A DNA stretch of 64,000 nucleotides from Ophiodon elongatus (GCA_016806645.1 JACSYO010001810.1:2227001-2291000), one strand, 5' to 3'. Counted from the stretch's first letter, positions 1 to 13,351 are shown. Numbers and translations are program-made. The notes: a model not told the origin generated them from the letters alone.

Positions 1-1850
1 TTTGTTACTTGTCAATAAAAGAATGAGATTATCTTCATTTTGAAAATGATCCAGACTTTCATTTTATGAATCAGATTGTGTCCTTTTTCATCTATTTTTC
101 TTTCAATTAAAACTCTTTTGTTCAATTTCAACCTGTTTCTATAGTAACATTTTATCATTATCTTTTACATTGCCGATATAACCACAAATTACATATTACC
201 ATGACAAGTATTGTTTCAGATTTACAGGGAAAACTTAATTAATGCTAAAAAATATAAGTAAATAATCATTTATTTTACCGATTAAGGTCCATGAGTTAAC
301 AGTGCCAAATGAGTAATCCTTTGTTGGAAATATCAAACTGAGTGTCTGAGTCACAGCTTCGACAGAGGAAGTAAACAAAGACCTGTTGTTGGCAGTAACA
401 GGTTAGTAAGGGAGAAAATAACAGTCAGACAAAATTAAATTCAAATCATGAAATCGTGTGAAGCCTTTTCATCGATATTATATGTTGTATATTTGTTTTA
501 TTTATTTTATATTGAAGGGATTTTGCTCTTTGTTTGTAATCAAGTATTTTTGGAAATGCACAAAATGTTCCAGTGTTCCTTACTTTTTTGGACTTCTTTG
601 AAAATAATTTAAAAAAATGTTAGGATAATTTTGTTGTTGTAATTTTCATTTTTGCCAAAAGAAGCAGAAGTCTACCACTACCCCATGCTCTAATAGGACT
701 AAACACATTTATGTATTCCCCAACAGCAGATTAGCACCAATTAAAATAAATTTCTAGCCAAAAGAAAAACATGGAAGTAATGTCACATAACTCGCTAACA
801 TACAACATATGTACCTTGTGTTTCGAGTGCATGAAGAAATTACTAGTCCCCTGGAAGAAAACATGACTGATTTTATTGCTACTTACAACATGGGGTTTTG
901 GTGTACTTCAGCCTCTTGTGGCTGACATGAATATTACCAAACAAATACTTACATGACAAAACATGCCTGTTTTCACAGGTAAAAAAAAAGTAGCTTAGGA
1001 AAATTATCCTAGAGAAGCTTTTTTCACCTGTTATAAAGTTATCAACAGGAACAAGAAAACTATTTAGATTAGACTTCACCAGGTTTTTTTTTCTCTCACT
1101 CTCCTCTGAGGGCTTCGGTATCAGACACACTGTTAATAAGTTATTTAAATCCTGCTACTTCAGCTCCTGTTATGCAGGTGGCAGTACAAGATGAAAGGTA
1201 GAAGGTGACACATTCCCTGTACTGTATCCAATCTCAAATGCCTGCTGTGGTTTCTCAAGGCAGATTTTGACTCACAAAAAAGATCTGATTTAAATAGAAA
1301 TTTTACAGAGTGGGAAAATTACATATACAAAATAATAACATTTGTGAAGCGTAATGTTATTGTTTTGTTGAGGTTGTCAGAAAAATGCAGGTTCACTTTT
1401 CACGTAGTGTGTGGTGTGGACAAAATAACAGGAACACCTTACAATTTACCTTTGGCTTACGTATTGTTGTGCATTTTAGTTTAACCTACCTTTATGTAGT
1501 AATGACCACTGACAACATTTTATAGATTAATACATTCATTTTGTAACACACCTCAGAATGAATACTATATATTTGATATGGAAGTACATTAACTTTTACT
1601 TCTGTAAACAATTTACTTAAAAAATTCCACTATTAACAAAGTATTTTTCCATTATGGTATCATTAAGTCTTTTGTTGTGTTAGACTTCATGCTCATCACA
1701 ATGTCCACAAAAAATAATATGCACACACAAACACAGAGCGATGCAATAATTGTACATGCCTATAGTTGCTTTGATTTTAAACGTCATAACTGATGTCATC
1801 ATGACAAGTTCTACATCCAGAACTTTCAGTCCTCATCATCTATGACTGTA
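1..1850. other. AT-rich 5' flank, no gene seen
   Basis: This stretch is AT-rich with frequent stops in all frames. I see no exon with plausible splice borders, no recognisable protein similarity and no structured RNA. It presumably is intergenic sequence or the upstream flank of the first claudin gene. A short reverse open frame around 879-1130 has no family features and is treated as chance. Confidence 0.5.
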
Positions 1851-2129
1851 AGTCACAGTGACGTGCACTGGATGAGGGGGTGGAAGACGCCATAAAGACC
1901 ATTGGCCACCTGTTGATGTTCAGGACCAAACTCCTCCCTACAGAATATAACAGTCCACAACACATTAACTATCAATCGCAGCCTATCCATTGGACTTACT
2001 AGAGTAGCGCAAAGAAACATTTTCAACAAGCCTCACTAACCAGAGAACCATTAATCAATTTCAGTTCTCACCAACTTAATTGGACGTCACACAGCAGTGT
2101 GGAGGAGTCCTCTCTGCAGAACAAGCAGC
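1850..2129 (+). promoter_or_regulatory. Duplicated 5' flank of claudin gene A
   Basis: The stretch from about 1850 to the start codon is closely repeated upstream of gene A' at about 10900-11170, including a shared block around the CACAGTGACGTG motif, a TATA-like ATATAA near 1945 and a common leader just before the coding start. Conservation of this flank between the two copies shows that the duplication carried the upstream DNA with it. The transcription start itself cannot be read from sequence, so the promoter call is inference. Confidence 0.3.
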
Positions 2130-3819
2130 ATGTTTCAGGAGATCTTAGCCTTTATGCTAAGCACTTCGGGGTGGGTGCTGGTGTCTTCTACCTTGCCGAT
2201 GGACTATTGGAAAGTATCTTCACTTGATGGAACAGTCATCACCACAGCTACCTACTGGTCCAATCTGTGGAAGACCTGCGTCACTGATTCAACTGGAATC
2301 TCCAACTGCAAAGACTTTGCCTCGATGCTAGCACTGGAGGGTCAGCTCGTTATTCCCTTGGATTCTTGGTTTTTCTGTCTTTTTTGGTCAATCATGTTGA
2401 AATTATGTCCCGTTTGTTTTTCTGTTAAAGAACACATGTTAATGCCTGAAAGGGTTGCTGTAATCTTTTCTATCTTTATACTAGTGCTGACTCATCCTCA
2501 GTTTCCAAGTGTCTGTTAAGTGTTCAGCTCTTTCTCTGTCTAAACTTTGGAAGAAAATTCTAGTTGAAGCTCATTGCTACTCAGGACTAATAGATACCCT
2601 AAGGCGTAATTCAAGTCTTCAAGGAACAACTCATTTACCTCCAAATGTGTCAATGTTTAGCCTTTGTTCTCAGAGCTTGAAAACTATAAAGGAGATTTAC
2701 TATGACCTCAAGCGGTTTTTCCCACAGTTGACTAGTCTCAGGGGTTAACTTCCAAGGTAATATTTGCCACAAAATCACATCTGAATGGGAACATTTCAAG
2801 ACAGTCCCTACACTACTACGAAGTGCCTGAAAACAATTAGGGTTACTCGTGACAAATTGTTTTTCTTGCTCTATGTGTAAATTGGTCACAAGGTCACTAA
2901 CCCATTGACCTTGTAGTGTGCAGATGTGAGACGACAGGGAATGCAAAACCACAGAATGGAGCCTGAGAAAGTAACACTCTTTTGATTGCATATAAGTTGA
3001 CCTCTATTTTACATTTGCAGGCTACATTCAAGCATGCAGGGGATTGATGATTGCAGCTGTATGTCTGGGGTTTTTTGGTTCTATATTTGCCCTTGTTGGA
3101 ATGAAATGCACCAAAATTGGAGGAAGTGACCAAAACAAAGCCAAGATTGCCTGCTTTGCTGGTGTAAATTTCATTCTTAGTGGTAAGTACAGTGGAATTA
3201 TCTCTGCAATATCTGTAATTCCATGTGTGATTGGTTTTGATTGATTGATTGATTTTTTTCTTGTTCTTCTCAGGCCTCTGCTCACTTTCAGCATGCTCCC
3301 TCTATGCACACCGTATAACAACAGAGTTTTTTGACCCAATGTATATGGCACAGAAGTAGGAACTGTCTTGTTGTTTCCCAAAGTATTTATAACCTATTCA
3401 GAAAAATTATCATCATCAACAAGTATTGGTCTTTGTCTGTAGGTATGAACTGGGAGCTGCTCTCTTTATCGGCTGGTCAGGTTCTATCCTCTGTATCCTT
3501 GGTGGCAGCATGCTCTGCTTCTCCATCTCAGGTTCTTTTACCAAAAGGTGCTTTGAGTAACACATACTACGTTTAAGTTATACAGTAGATACACGAATAA
3601 TTTGATTCTGTTGAATCATAATTTAATTTATGAAGACAAATCTGTGTTCTGTCTCTTTCCAGCCACAGTCAGACAAAATATATCTACAACGGTGCTGCCT
3701 CACATTCTCATATCTCCTCCTACCCGAGAGGGCAGGCAAAGTCTGTAAACCAGAGGCCGCCTCCAGACTGCAGCAACTCCACCAGGACGCAGCACTTTGA
3801 TAAGAATGTATATGTGTGA
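2130..3819 (+). CDS. cldn10: Claudin-10-like tight-junction protein (gene A), five exons
   Basis: Exons read as 2130-2340, 3021-3182, 3274-3355, 3443-3547 and 3663-3819, all with GT-AG borders and the usual claudin phases (1, 1, 2, 2). The product is 238 residues, normal for a claudin. TM1 carries SGWVLVSSTLP. The first extracellular loop carries the family signature W, then NLW, Cys and Cys (YWSNLWKTC, SNC). TM2 is in exon 2, TM3 in exon 3 and TM4 in exon 4. The tail ends in DKNVYV, a PDZ-binding type ending. Claudins of this family form ion-selective paracellular pores at tight junctions. I chose Met 2130 because the frame upstream to 2097 begins with GTG, not ATG. The exon 3 donor (gtagga) is weak. 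Similarity to vertebrate claudin-10 is strong, but the exact teleost paralogue letter cannot be fixed here. Confidence 0.9.
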
Positions 3820-4318
3820 GGAATGTGAATATTAAACACTTTTAGTTGATGCCAATCGTGAGTCTTAAAAGAGCTACTGTACAATTTGTTGATGTTAATC
3901 TGTGGCTCATCAGAATGTTTAGAATATCTAAATGTTTCTTCCAGGGGTCTGAATTCAAATATGATGCAGTTTACTCCCTGATGTTGGGGGATTTCTATTT
4001 TCTATACTGCAGACAGCTTCTGTATTTGGCAGTTGTACATATTACTGTGCATTGAAATTTAGGATTATGTATGTGTTATGATTAAACAGCTAAATCAAAA
4101 ACATAGATATGGTCCAAAATGTGCCTCTCTAATCAATTTATTTGCATCATTTTCTATTTATATTTGATGTTTGTGGCAATTAAGTGTGCAATATTTGACA
4201 AGACAGTCCCTTTGTTGGTTGTATCTTTGACTGTAAGTAACCTGCACATGTTGTTAATCTGTAATCACAATATTTAAAACAGTGTCAAAGATTAAATTAC
4301 CATTACCTATGATTTTGT

Positions 4319-4329
4319 AATAAAATAAA
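4319..4329 (+). terminator. Poly(A) signals of claudin gene A
   Basis: Two overlapping AATAAA hexamers lie about 500 bp after the gene A stop codon. They are the first canonical signals on the forward strand that fit a normal 3' UTR length. Confidence 0.5.
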
Positions 4330-4983
4330 ACTTGAAGAGGGTCAGAAAATGTCTGGATTTTGTCATTTATTGAAATGTGTCGCTAATTATGAGAAAGCTA
4401 TGTTTTTTTGAAGAGTATACGATATGAGTAGAAATAAAATAGATAAAAGATAGAATTGAGTTTCAGCATACCATTTTTATTTTTGTTCTTGTTTAATCAA
4501 CAGATTTGATCTACTCTTCAGTGATCACATCATGTCTGCAGGGGGCAGCAGTTTTGCACTCTGTTATGTTCTCTGAAGAAGATCCATGAGAGTCACCCAT
4601 TTTATCCTAATGATGTGTTTGACAAAAATAATTATTCGTTTTGAGGTGGTTACAAGCATGAGCTTTCTTACCACAAATATATATTACATGTAGTATTGCT
4701 ACATACGAGTAGATGCAAATAAAATATTTAAACCTGAAAAACATAGCTAGAGTTAAAGGGAATTACCTCAAGGTGGTGGCACACTCCAAAAGGTTTACAG
4801 TAAACACATCACATAATTGTACAGAGCCCTCATCAACACGAATGGCACACGGCACAGACACAATGTCATCCTGTCCAGAAGCAGGAAACAACTCACTGCT
4901 TACCGCTGACTAGGCGTTTGGTGTGTTATGTGCTTCTACCCAACTGTGTGGACGCTACCTGGTTTAATTTAGTGATTTCAGAA

Positions 4984-7484
4984 ATGAAGAAACGTCTGAT
5001 CCAAGTACTTGGCTTCTTGATTTCATCACTGGGATGGCTGTTTGTGCTGTGCACCATGGCCATGGACTATTGGAGGATCACCCAATTAGGAGGACAAGGA
5101 GGCTCCTTTATCATCAAAGTGGCCTGGTATTGGTCCAATTTATGGAAGGATTGTTTCACCGATTCCACAGCCGTCACCAACTGTAGAGACTTCCCTGTGC
5201 TTTGGACTGTCACCCGTAAGTACAACACATGTTGTACTTTCCTCAGAAATTATGTTTATAATGCCATCTCTTTCACTTTGAATTGATAGACAGATTGTCG
5301 AAACCTGTAATGCAACAGGCAGAGAATGGCACAGTTATGGATGAGTGTTCACAGTGGCACTTAGTTAACACCAATGCTTAAAGTGTTACTTTTGAAAGAA
5401 GAAATAACAATATAACATATATAATATATAAGCAATAAAATGCCCCCATGTCAATATCAATATACCCAGTGATTTTACCACTGCAGCTTTACTTGGTTTT
5501 GTATGAACAGTAGGTTTGGTTGCTAATGTTATCTAACTTTAGCTAGATATTGCTACTATATGTAAATCAAATAACTGGGTCAGTTAGCTTACTTCATGAT
5601 TATTCTCTACCTGTGCAATTGTCACCTTACCTTTTAGCACATAACATTATCCCATTATTGATGCTTCTTGTGGCCACAGTGGCCGCTGTTAAGAAAAAAG
5701 TCACATAGACTTACTGTAAGGTGCGAAGGTCAACACGATAAAATGAACATCTCTTTGTTTCCGTTTTGTTGGAAAGTTGTCTTGTTAATATTATGGACAT
5801 TTTTGAAGGCCAATCTTAATAAAATCATATAAGATGATTGCATTAATATGTAGTCTAATGAATGCTGTGCATTTAAAAAACTCACACTAGACAGCATAAC
5901 TTCATTTGTCCCAATACAACCTTCAAATATTGTGAGATTAAGAATACAACTGATAAATACTGATTTTCAAAATCAAGGAATTGTCATTTAACATTCAGTT
6001 TGGTGTAAATGTATGGGTCACTTCAATTCACATTTTCAGATGAAATATTCTACTTTATACTCCATAAACTCAATCTAAGGGCTTAGGTACAATGTATGTG
6101 CATATTAAGGTTTTACATTCTGAATGAAAAGAAAAGTCCTGTTCAACATGTGGAGCAAAGCATAGCAACGGATGAGGGCTCTCAGTGACATTTAGTTTAC
6201 TCCATAGCTTAAGCTGAGAGCACACAATACAATTAATATTAGTAAATAAGTAAAAGTTAAATCATTGTAACAACTTTATCAGAAAGCTGTTGATTCAACT
6301 GACTATAGTCATTTTTGTTAAAGTTTGAATTTAAGTTGCAATTCATATTTTGTCATCCATCATACCATTCAGCTGAATCAGACTCTTGTTAAGAAAAATC
6401 TCATCAAAACTGAGAAAACTATTATAAGCATTAGCAGTGTTTGCTTTAGTTGGGCTTTGCATTGTAAAAGTGTTCACATTAGTGTTTAGTGAATAAAAGG
6501 AGCTTTGGCAACCTCCATGTCATACTCACATTAGCATGAGTAAGAAATGAAACACGTTCCTAGAAGTTGAACCTATTCTGATCAATACTTTACCTGAACT
6601 CTTTCTTTCTGCTTCTCACAGCTTTTGTCCAGGCAGTACGAGGATTGCTAATGTGCGGGTTAACTCTTGGTTTTTTTGGTGTTGTACTTTGCTTTGTTGG
6701 GATGGAGTGCACTTATATTGGTGGAGCTGAGAAAACCAAGGACAAACTGCTTTTTGCCGGAGCAGTGTTTCATATTGCTGGCAGTGAGTACACAACACAC
6801 ACGTTTGTCTTTGTAAATGACAGAAATGTTTTGCCCTCATTATTTCTTGATTTCAACCAAACCTCTGCATGCAGGTGTGTCAGATGTTTCTGCCTACTGC
6901 TTATACATCAACAGGGTTGCCAGAACAACCTTTGCTGTCAGTGTAGGACCAGGAGTCTTACGGTACTTTTTTCGTCACACTTATCTACAGCACAATATAA
7001 TCTAAATTTCCACAGTAAAATATTATGCTAAATCTGACGTATTTACAGTATGTATAATTTATCATGACTTTTTGTCTTATATTTAACTAATTCCAGGTAT
7101 GACCTAGGACCTCCTATATTTCTAGGATTGGTGGGATGTTTTTTCATCCTTTTAGGGGGTATATTTTACGCTGTGACCGTCTTCCGGGTAATTGTCCCTG
7201 AAAGGTATTCAAATTCATCCATCTCACCTTTTTTCCTGTGACTGCTGAGTTCATACGACATTGTGAACATTGAAATGTTTTGGTCTTACAGTAAAGTGGT
7301 ATATGCCTATGGAGGAGGCACATACATGGCCCCACGCTCCAGAGGCAGAACCCTGTACACCGGATACTACAGACCCTCCAGGCAGTATGGATCTTATGGC
7401 TCAGAACCATCCCGCAGCTCCAAGATCTCAAAGCTCTCTCAGACAACACGCACTAAAATCTCAGAAAGAGATGCATTTGTGTAG
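4984..7484 (+). CDS. Claudin-10-like protein (gene B), five exons
   Basis: Exons are 4984-5215, 6622-6783, 6875-6962, 7097-7204 and 7292-7484, with GT-AG borders and phases 1, 1, 2, 2; the product is 260 residues. TM1 begins directly after MKKRL. The first loop shows WRITQ, then NLWKDC and NC, the claudin signature. Exon 2 encodes TM2 followed by GMECTYIGG. Exon 3 encodes SDVSAYCLYINRVARTTF, and exon 4 TM4. The long cytoplasmic tail is Tyr-, Arg- and Ser-rich (for example TYMAPRSRGRTLYTGYYRP) and ends in RDAFV, a PDZ-ligand-like end. It is more diverged from gene A than A' is, so it is an older paralogue within the claudin-10 group. Exon 3 is 88 bp rather than 82 bp, adding two residues. Family assignment is firm; the paralogue name is not. 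Confidence 0.88.
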
Positions 7485-7696
7485 TTGCACAAAGTTCTTT
7501 TTTCATGTATAGTTTCACTAACAATCAGCATATTGCATACTGTTGATAGAATGAAAAACCCTCTGCCTTCTCTTCAGGGCATCATGTACGATTGTATTTT
7601 GTTGTTAATGCTGTTGTTGTTTTAATGATCTTTTCAAGTTTTGTTTTTGGAAAACAGGTCATACTCTGTATAGAATACACTGTCTTGTGTTTACTC

Positions 7697-7697
7697 G

Positions 7698-7738
<41 letters not shown>

Positions 7739-7750
7739 GGTGTTGTTGTT
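7697..7750. repeat. (GTT)n microsatellite
   Basis: About 17 near-perfect GTT units on the forward strand, with one GTG interruption near 7741, in the likely 3' UTR of claudin gene B. Confidence 0.9.
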
Positions 7751-8540
7751 AACTTTTGTGCTTGTTAACTTTGTTGTGATTAAGCCAAAGCATGCATTAC
7801 AATTAATAACATCACTGGAATATATATAAATTGATATAGTAAAAATGTTAATATGAATGGCAATGAGAAAGTGCATATTTTGTTTTTTAGTTTGGTTGAG
7901 GAAATACTTGGTGAGTACACTGTTATCTGAATTGTTTAAAATGACAGCCAACTACAAAAATAAGACCCAAGTTGTATTAAACTGAAATTATCCTTTATGC
8001 GATACATGCTCTATGTCAACCTCTGAACTTGCCCTGTTTATCTTTTAGTTTTATACAAATGTAAAATGGAACATTGGTACATTTTTCTGTACAAGGCTAC
8101 ACAAACTGCCACCTTATCTGTTTTCTACTGAACTATCAGTAGCTGCAAACGGTTATGCAGACAAATTATGTACATAATTCCTGGAACCCACACCACTTTT
8201 GGTGAACGTGTTTTTAAAGTTTTTGCACACTCATCTTGGTGCGAGCTGCAGAGGCACTTTAAACTAGATGGTTTTATTAGCATGTGTGATTAAAAAATAT
8301 GAAGGACTATTTGAAAACTGACTGGACATGTCCTGGTACTGAACGACACTGCTAATTAATTGGTTGATGCAATTTGCAGTTTGTTTTATGGGAGATTTTT
8401 ATGCTGTTTTAAATTGTTTGCCGTTTTGTTTTTACGTCTGCTATTTGTGCTTCTTGTGTGAAGCTTTTATGCTGTCGTCTTTGCCAGGACTACCATGAAA
8501 AGGGATGTTTAATGTCAGTGGGATTATCCTTTGTACAGTA

Positions 8541-8546
8541 AATAAA
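8541..8546 (+). terminator. Poly(A) signal of claudin gene B
   Basis: Canonical AATAAA followed by a short A-rich stretch and a T/G-rich stretch, about 1.06 kb downstream of the stop codon. A closer canonical signal is not seen. Confidence 0.5.
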
Positions 8547-8559
8547 GGTTCAAATAAAA

Positions 8560-10890
8560 AAAACAGTTGTGTTCCTGGGAGTCTTTCTTCCATGGCTGAA
8601 CTTAAGTATCACTGACACCGAAGCACCATGGATCAAAGGGGAGAGTGGGGGAGAGACGATAGTTTTATCACTGCATTTGGATGAATGCTCAAGAAGCTGA
8701 CAGATAACTCCTCCTTTTGCCCCTAATGTTTATGAAAAAACATGCTTACTATTTCATTATAAAAATATGACCTGCTATCTCGTTGTATTGGCAAGATGAA
8801 TTCAACAAACACATTTCCCAGCTGCACAAAGGCACTTCAATTTGAAGAGTTGTTTAATGGAAGCTATTGATTGATGTGCTGATCAGGATCATAGACTTGT
8901 TTTTTTTTATTTTTGCTCCAGTTTCCTCCCACAGTTAAACACATGCATTGGCTCATTGAAAACTGTAATAAATGATCATAACTATTGCATCATGTCTTCA
9001 CCTACTTCATCTTCTACCACCATCTGATGTTTGTTGTCCCTCTGTCTGAATGGTGTCTCTGAGTCTGTCTATTTTGCAGGTCTCTGTGGTACCTAAGAGG
9101 CTCAGTGCTACAGCTCCTTCAGCTCTTGGTGGCACTTGAAAGTTGCTGAAGGTCTCCTCTGATCCAGAGTCTTCAATCCAAAAACTTATTTCATTTTATG
9201 TCTGCCTGTCCTGGAAGACGATTCCTTCCTGTGTTTCTTTTTCCCTTCAAAGGTTGTTTTTGTGTTGAGTTTTTCCAGAGGGTGTTGTGTTGTACACACA
9301 AATCTGTGATCTATGACTGTTGTTGTGAATATAAATTCAACTTGAAGTAGTGCAACTAAAATAAACTAACTGGCTTAATCTTAACTGTTGCTGGAAGATA
9401 AAAAAAAAAAAAAAGGTCCATCTGACCTATGCAGTGTACATTTCATTTGAGCTTTCGAACTAAAGGACCTTCATCGGAGCAAGATGTGAATTTTTAAAAC
9501 AAAATTGAAGAACCGTGATGAATCAGACTACAACTGTAATTAAATTACCTAAATGAAGGTCATATTAAGTCAGCAAGAAGACACTGAAGTTAACAAAAGG
9601 AATAAAATAGAGATAAATAGATATTGGGCAGTGAAGCAAGTGGTGTTTTTAGGAAAAGGTTTCCGTATGAAAGGACTGCAATACACCTATAGTTAAACAC
9701 TATTGTCAACATCAGTTCCTGTGACGACTTGTGTGGACTCGTATGGAACTTCCTAGGTTGCTTTACTTCCTGCCATTGTTTGGTTTCCTGACAGTTTTTT
9801 TCCTCACCTATGTCCCATTATCTCATCAGTACCTCTCAGTACCTTTACCCCTAGCTGTTCAGTACCCATTTGCCAAATTGTCTTAGTTCTTTGCAGAAGA
9901 CTAGTTCGCCAGCCATTGTTTGTGCCTAGTGATTTACCTCAGCCTGTTTCTGGATTTTGAATGTAACCTGCTACTTGGTTTTTCCTTATTCTTAGTGAGC
10001 TCTTTTGTTTTTTTTGTCCATGCCTTTTTGTATGCAGTGTTGACTATTCCGCTGACTGCCTGTTTTGTCTTTTGTGACTCAAAGCTCTCAGTAAACTTTT
10101 GGATTTTTGTACTTCACTTTCTTCTTGTGTGATCTTTGCAATTGAGTCTTTTGTCCGCTCATCTCAGTTCAATCAGGTCCATTACAGGCAATTTGTATAA
10201 ATCAATAACACCTTCAGAATTGACATTAAATAAACAAGTTGCTCTTGAATTAAGGAATGATGCAAAAAACATGATTAAGCGAGAAAATGTGTCCTAATTC
10301 TTTTATGTTGGAAAATGCCTTCGTTGTAAAATCTATATGCTGAAGGATGAAGCTGGTGGCCTTATTTGTTTTGCCCCTACCTCTTAGGTCTTAAAATCTG
10401 AGGCCGCCACTGGTTCTCACGGTAGTGAAAATTTCTGATGAGCTCACGAAACTAGGCGGTAAAGGTAATTTGCATGACTGCTCGTATTCTTCGTTCCTTT
10501 CAATCTGTCTTTCATGTGATGAAAGGGCTGCAATGTTGCCATGTTAACAAAGAGTCTGAAGGCGGCCTTGTCGGAGAAACCGTTACACTAAAAATAAAAC
10601 AAACGACAGCAATCGTAGTTTGTTCAGAATACGAATGTTTATTATGACTATTTTTTTGTCATGATTTTCCTTATCTCCTGAAAGGAAATCGTGTGTGCAT
10701 GGCTAACTCGCATACTGGACCGATCAGCCTGATATGTTGACAATTCAAATATTTTGGGAAAAATATTTTATTGACCATTTCACACCTTTATTGACTGCTG
10801 ACTCCTCACTCCTCTTAACAAGCCTTTAGGGGCTTCAAGTGATATGCAGCTGCTTCAGTAGCTAATTTTAAACATCCAGACCTTTCAGTC
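8560..10890. other. Intergenic spacer between claudin B and A', possible retroelement debris
   Basis: No coding exon is supported. A poly-A run lies near 9400-9414. The T-rich stretch at about 9720-10180 resembles the 3' or LTR region of fish retroelements in composition (CCTG- and TTTTG-rich, low ORF content), but I cannot name the family. The remainder is AT-rich with nothing recognisable. Confidence 0.35.
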
Positions 10891-11170
10891 CCCATCTGTG
10901 AATCACAGTGACGTGTACTGAATAAGAGGGTGGAAGATGCCATGAAGACCAATGGCCACCTGTTGATGTTCAGGGCCAAACTCCTCCCTACAGAATATAA
11001 CAGTCCACAACACATTAACTATCAATCGCCGCCTATCCATTGGACTTACTAGTGTAGCGCAAAGCTACATTTTTAACACTCCTCACTAACCAGGGAACCA
11101 TTAATCAAGTTCAGGTATCACCAACTTAATTGGACGTCACACAGCAGTGTGGAGGAGTCCTCTCTGCAGA

Positions 11171-12869
11171 ATGATCAGAATGTTTCTAGAGATCTTGGCC
11201 TATATTTTTGCCTCTTCAGGGTGGGTGCTGGTGTCTTCTACCTTGCCGACGGAGTACTGGAAAATATATACAATTGATGGAGCAGTCGCCGCCACAGTTA
11301 CCAACTTTTCCAATCTGTGGAAGATCTGTGTCACTGATTTAACTGGAGTCTCCGACTGCAAAGACTTTCCCTCGATGCTAGCACTAGATCAGCTCGTTAT
11401 TCCCTTTTTATTGCATGCATGTTTATTGACTATGCCTATTTCTTGACCTTTTTAATGGTTTTGGTCAATCATGTTAAATTAATTTTCTATTGTTTTTTTT
11501 AGCTAAAGGGCACATGTAAAAGCTTTGAAGGCTTATTGTAGTTTCTCTTTTAACCTACTTGTCCAGATTTAGACTAGTGCTAAATCATCTTCAGTTTACA
11601 AGTGCCTATTAAGTTTTCAGCTCCTCCCAAGAAAATTCAAGTTGAAGCTCATTGCTCCTCAGGACTAATATATACCCTAAGACCTAATGCAATTTGTCAA
11701 GGAACAACTCATTTATCTCCAAATATGTCAATGTTTATCCTTTGTTCTCAGAGCTTGAAAACTATAAAGGAGATTTACTATGACCTCAGGCGGTTTTTCC
11801 CACAGTTGACTAGTTTCAATGGTTAACTTCCAAGGTAATATTTGCCACAAAATCACATCTGAATGGGGATATTTCATACCAAGGCACTGCTATGAAGTGT
11901 CTAAAAACAATTAAGATTAATAGGGACAAATAGTTTGTGTAAAATGGTCACAAAGTCACTAACCCATTGACCTTGTAGTGTGCAGATCTGAGACAACAGG
12001 GAATGCAAAACCACAGAATAGAGCCCACTCCACACACTCTTTTGATTGCATATAAGTTGACCTCTATTTTACATTTGCAGGCTACATTCATGCATGCAGG
12101 GGATTGATGATTGCAGCTGTATGTCTGGCGTTTTTTGGTTCTATAATTGCCCTTGTTGGAATGAAATGCACCACAATTGGAGGAAGTGACCAAAACAAAG
12201 CCAAGATTGCCTGCTTTGCTGGTGTAAATTTCATTCTTAGTGGTAAGTACAGTGGAATTATCTCTGCAATATCTGTAATTATCTGTATGGTCTAATTAGA
12301 TAGATTTGTTTTTTCCTTCTCAGGCCTCTGCTCACTTACAGCATGCTCCTTCTATGCACACCGGATAACAACAGAGTTTTTTGACCCAACGTTTGTTGAT
12401 ATGAAGTAAGCAATGTCTGACTGAAAAGCCGTAATGTTTTAATGAGACTCAACCAATTAAAAATAAATGATCATAAAGTATTGGTATTTGTCGGTAGGTA
12501 TGAATTTGGAGCTGCTCTCTATATCGGCTGGTCAGGTCCTTTCCTGTGTATCTTTGGAGGCAGCATGCTCTGCTTCTCCATCGTAGGTTCTTTTACCAAA
12601 AGGTTTGTTTACGTTAAATATACTGTGTTTATATTTCACAGAAGAATCAATTATATTGAATCATATAGATGTTTGATTTATGAAGACAAATCTGTGTTCT
12701 GTCTCTTTCCAGCCACAGTCAGACAAACTATATCTACAACGGTGCTGCCTCACATTCTCATATCTCCTCCTACCCAAGAGGGCAGGCAAAGACTGTAAAC
12801 CAGAGGCCGCCTCCAGAGTACAGCAACTCCTCCAGGACGCAGCACTTTGATAAGAATGTATATGTGTGA
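11171..12869 (+). pseudogene. Claudin-10-like copy A', exon 1 splice donor lost
   Basis: This is a recent duplicate of gene A. Exon-equivalents are 11171 to about 11388, 12081-12242, 12324-12405, 12498-12602 and 12713-12869. All frames are open, the claudin signature (NLWKIC, SDC) is kept, and the tail ends in DKNVYV. Exons 2 to 5 keep good splice borders. At the end of exon 1, however, gene A reads GGAG then ggtcag, whereas A' has lost three bases and reads GATCAG, so the GT donor is gone. Translation would run on through LVIPFLLHACLLTMPIS to a stop in the intron, giving a fragment of about 91 residues. A weak in-phase donor exists at 11421 (T then gtttat) and would insert about 11 residues. 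It may therefore be a pseudogene, or a gene with altered splicing. ATG 11171 and ATG 11180 are both possible starts; 11180 matches the start of A. Confidence 0.7.
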
Positions 12870-13240
12870 GGAACTGTATGCAACTTGGTGGTGTCTAATA
12901 GCAGCACAATTTGTTGATATTAATTTGTGGCTCACCAGGGAATAAGTTTAAAATATTTCAATGTTTCTTCCAGGGGTTTGAATTTAAAGTGTTATGATGT
13001 AGTTTACTCTCTGATGTTGGGGAATAAAGATTCTCTATACAGCAAACAGCCTCCGTATTTGTCGGTTGTACATATTACTGTACATTGAATTGTAAGATTA
13101 TGTATGTATTATAATCAAACCGCCAAATCCAAAATATTTGGTCTGTTTAATGTAATTTGTCATACTTTTCTACTTTTTTATATATGTGGCAAAGTGTGTG
13201 TTATTTTGTATTTCATATGTTGATTGTATCTTTGTAACTA

Positions 13241-13246
13241 ATTAAA
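13241..13246 (+). terminator. Possible poly(A) signal of claudin copy A'
   Basis: ATTAAA, a common variant hexamer, in the position matching the AATAAA pair downstream of gene A. Confidence 0.3.
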
Positions 13247-13320
13247 ATTTAAAACACAACATTTTGGTCTGTCCAACCTTAATCAGGTATATGAGCAGCA
13301 ACATTACTAGATTACTAGAA

Positions 13321-13351
13321 TATATATGTATATATATATATATATATATAC
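13321..13351. repeat. (TA)n microsatellite
   Basis: Alternating AT run with one GT interruption, followed by a short CA stretch, downstream of claudin copy A'. Confidence 0.85.

Larger units (their letters stand above)
7485..8560 (+). other. Probable 3' UTR of claudin gene B with (GTT)n tract
   Basis: After the stop codon at 7482-7484 the sequence is AT-rich and non-coding. It holds a (GTT)n run at about 7697-7750 and ends with an AATAAA at 8541-8546. The extent of the UTR is inferred from that signal only. Confidence 0.4.

Noticed and set aside
2097..2129. Extended N-terminus of claudin A (and 11147-11170 of A') reading WRSPLCR
   Set aside because: The first codon of the extension is GTG in both copies, not ATG, and claudins normally start directly before TM1; Met 2130 and Met 11171/11180 are better starts.
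7263..7512. Alternative frames over claudin B exon 5
   Set aside because: Only the frame in phase with exon 4 gives the conserved tail ending DAFV; the other frame is a shadow.
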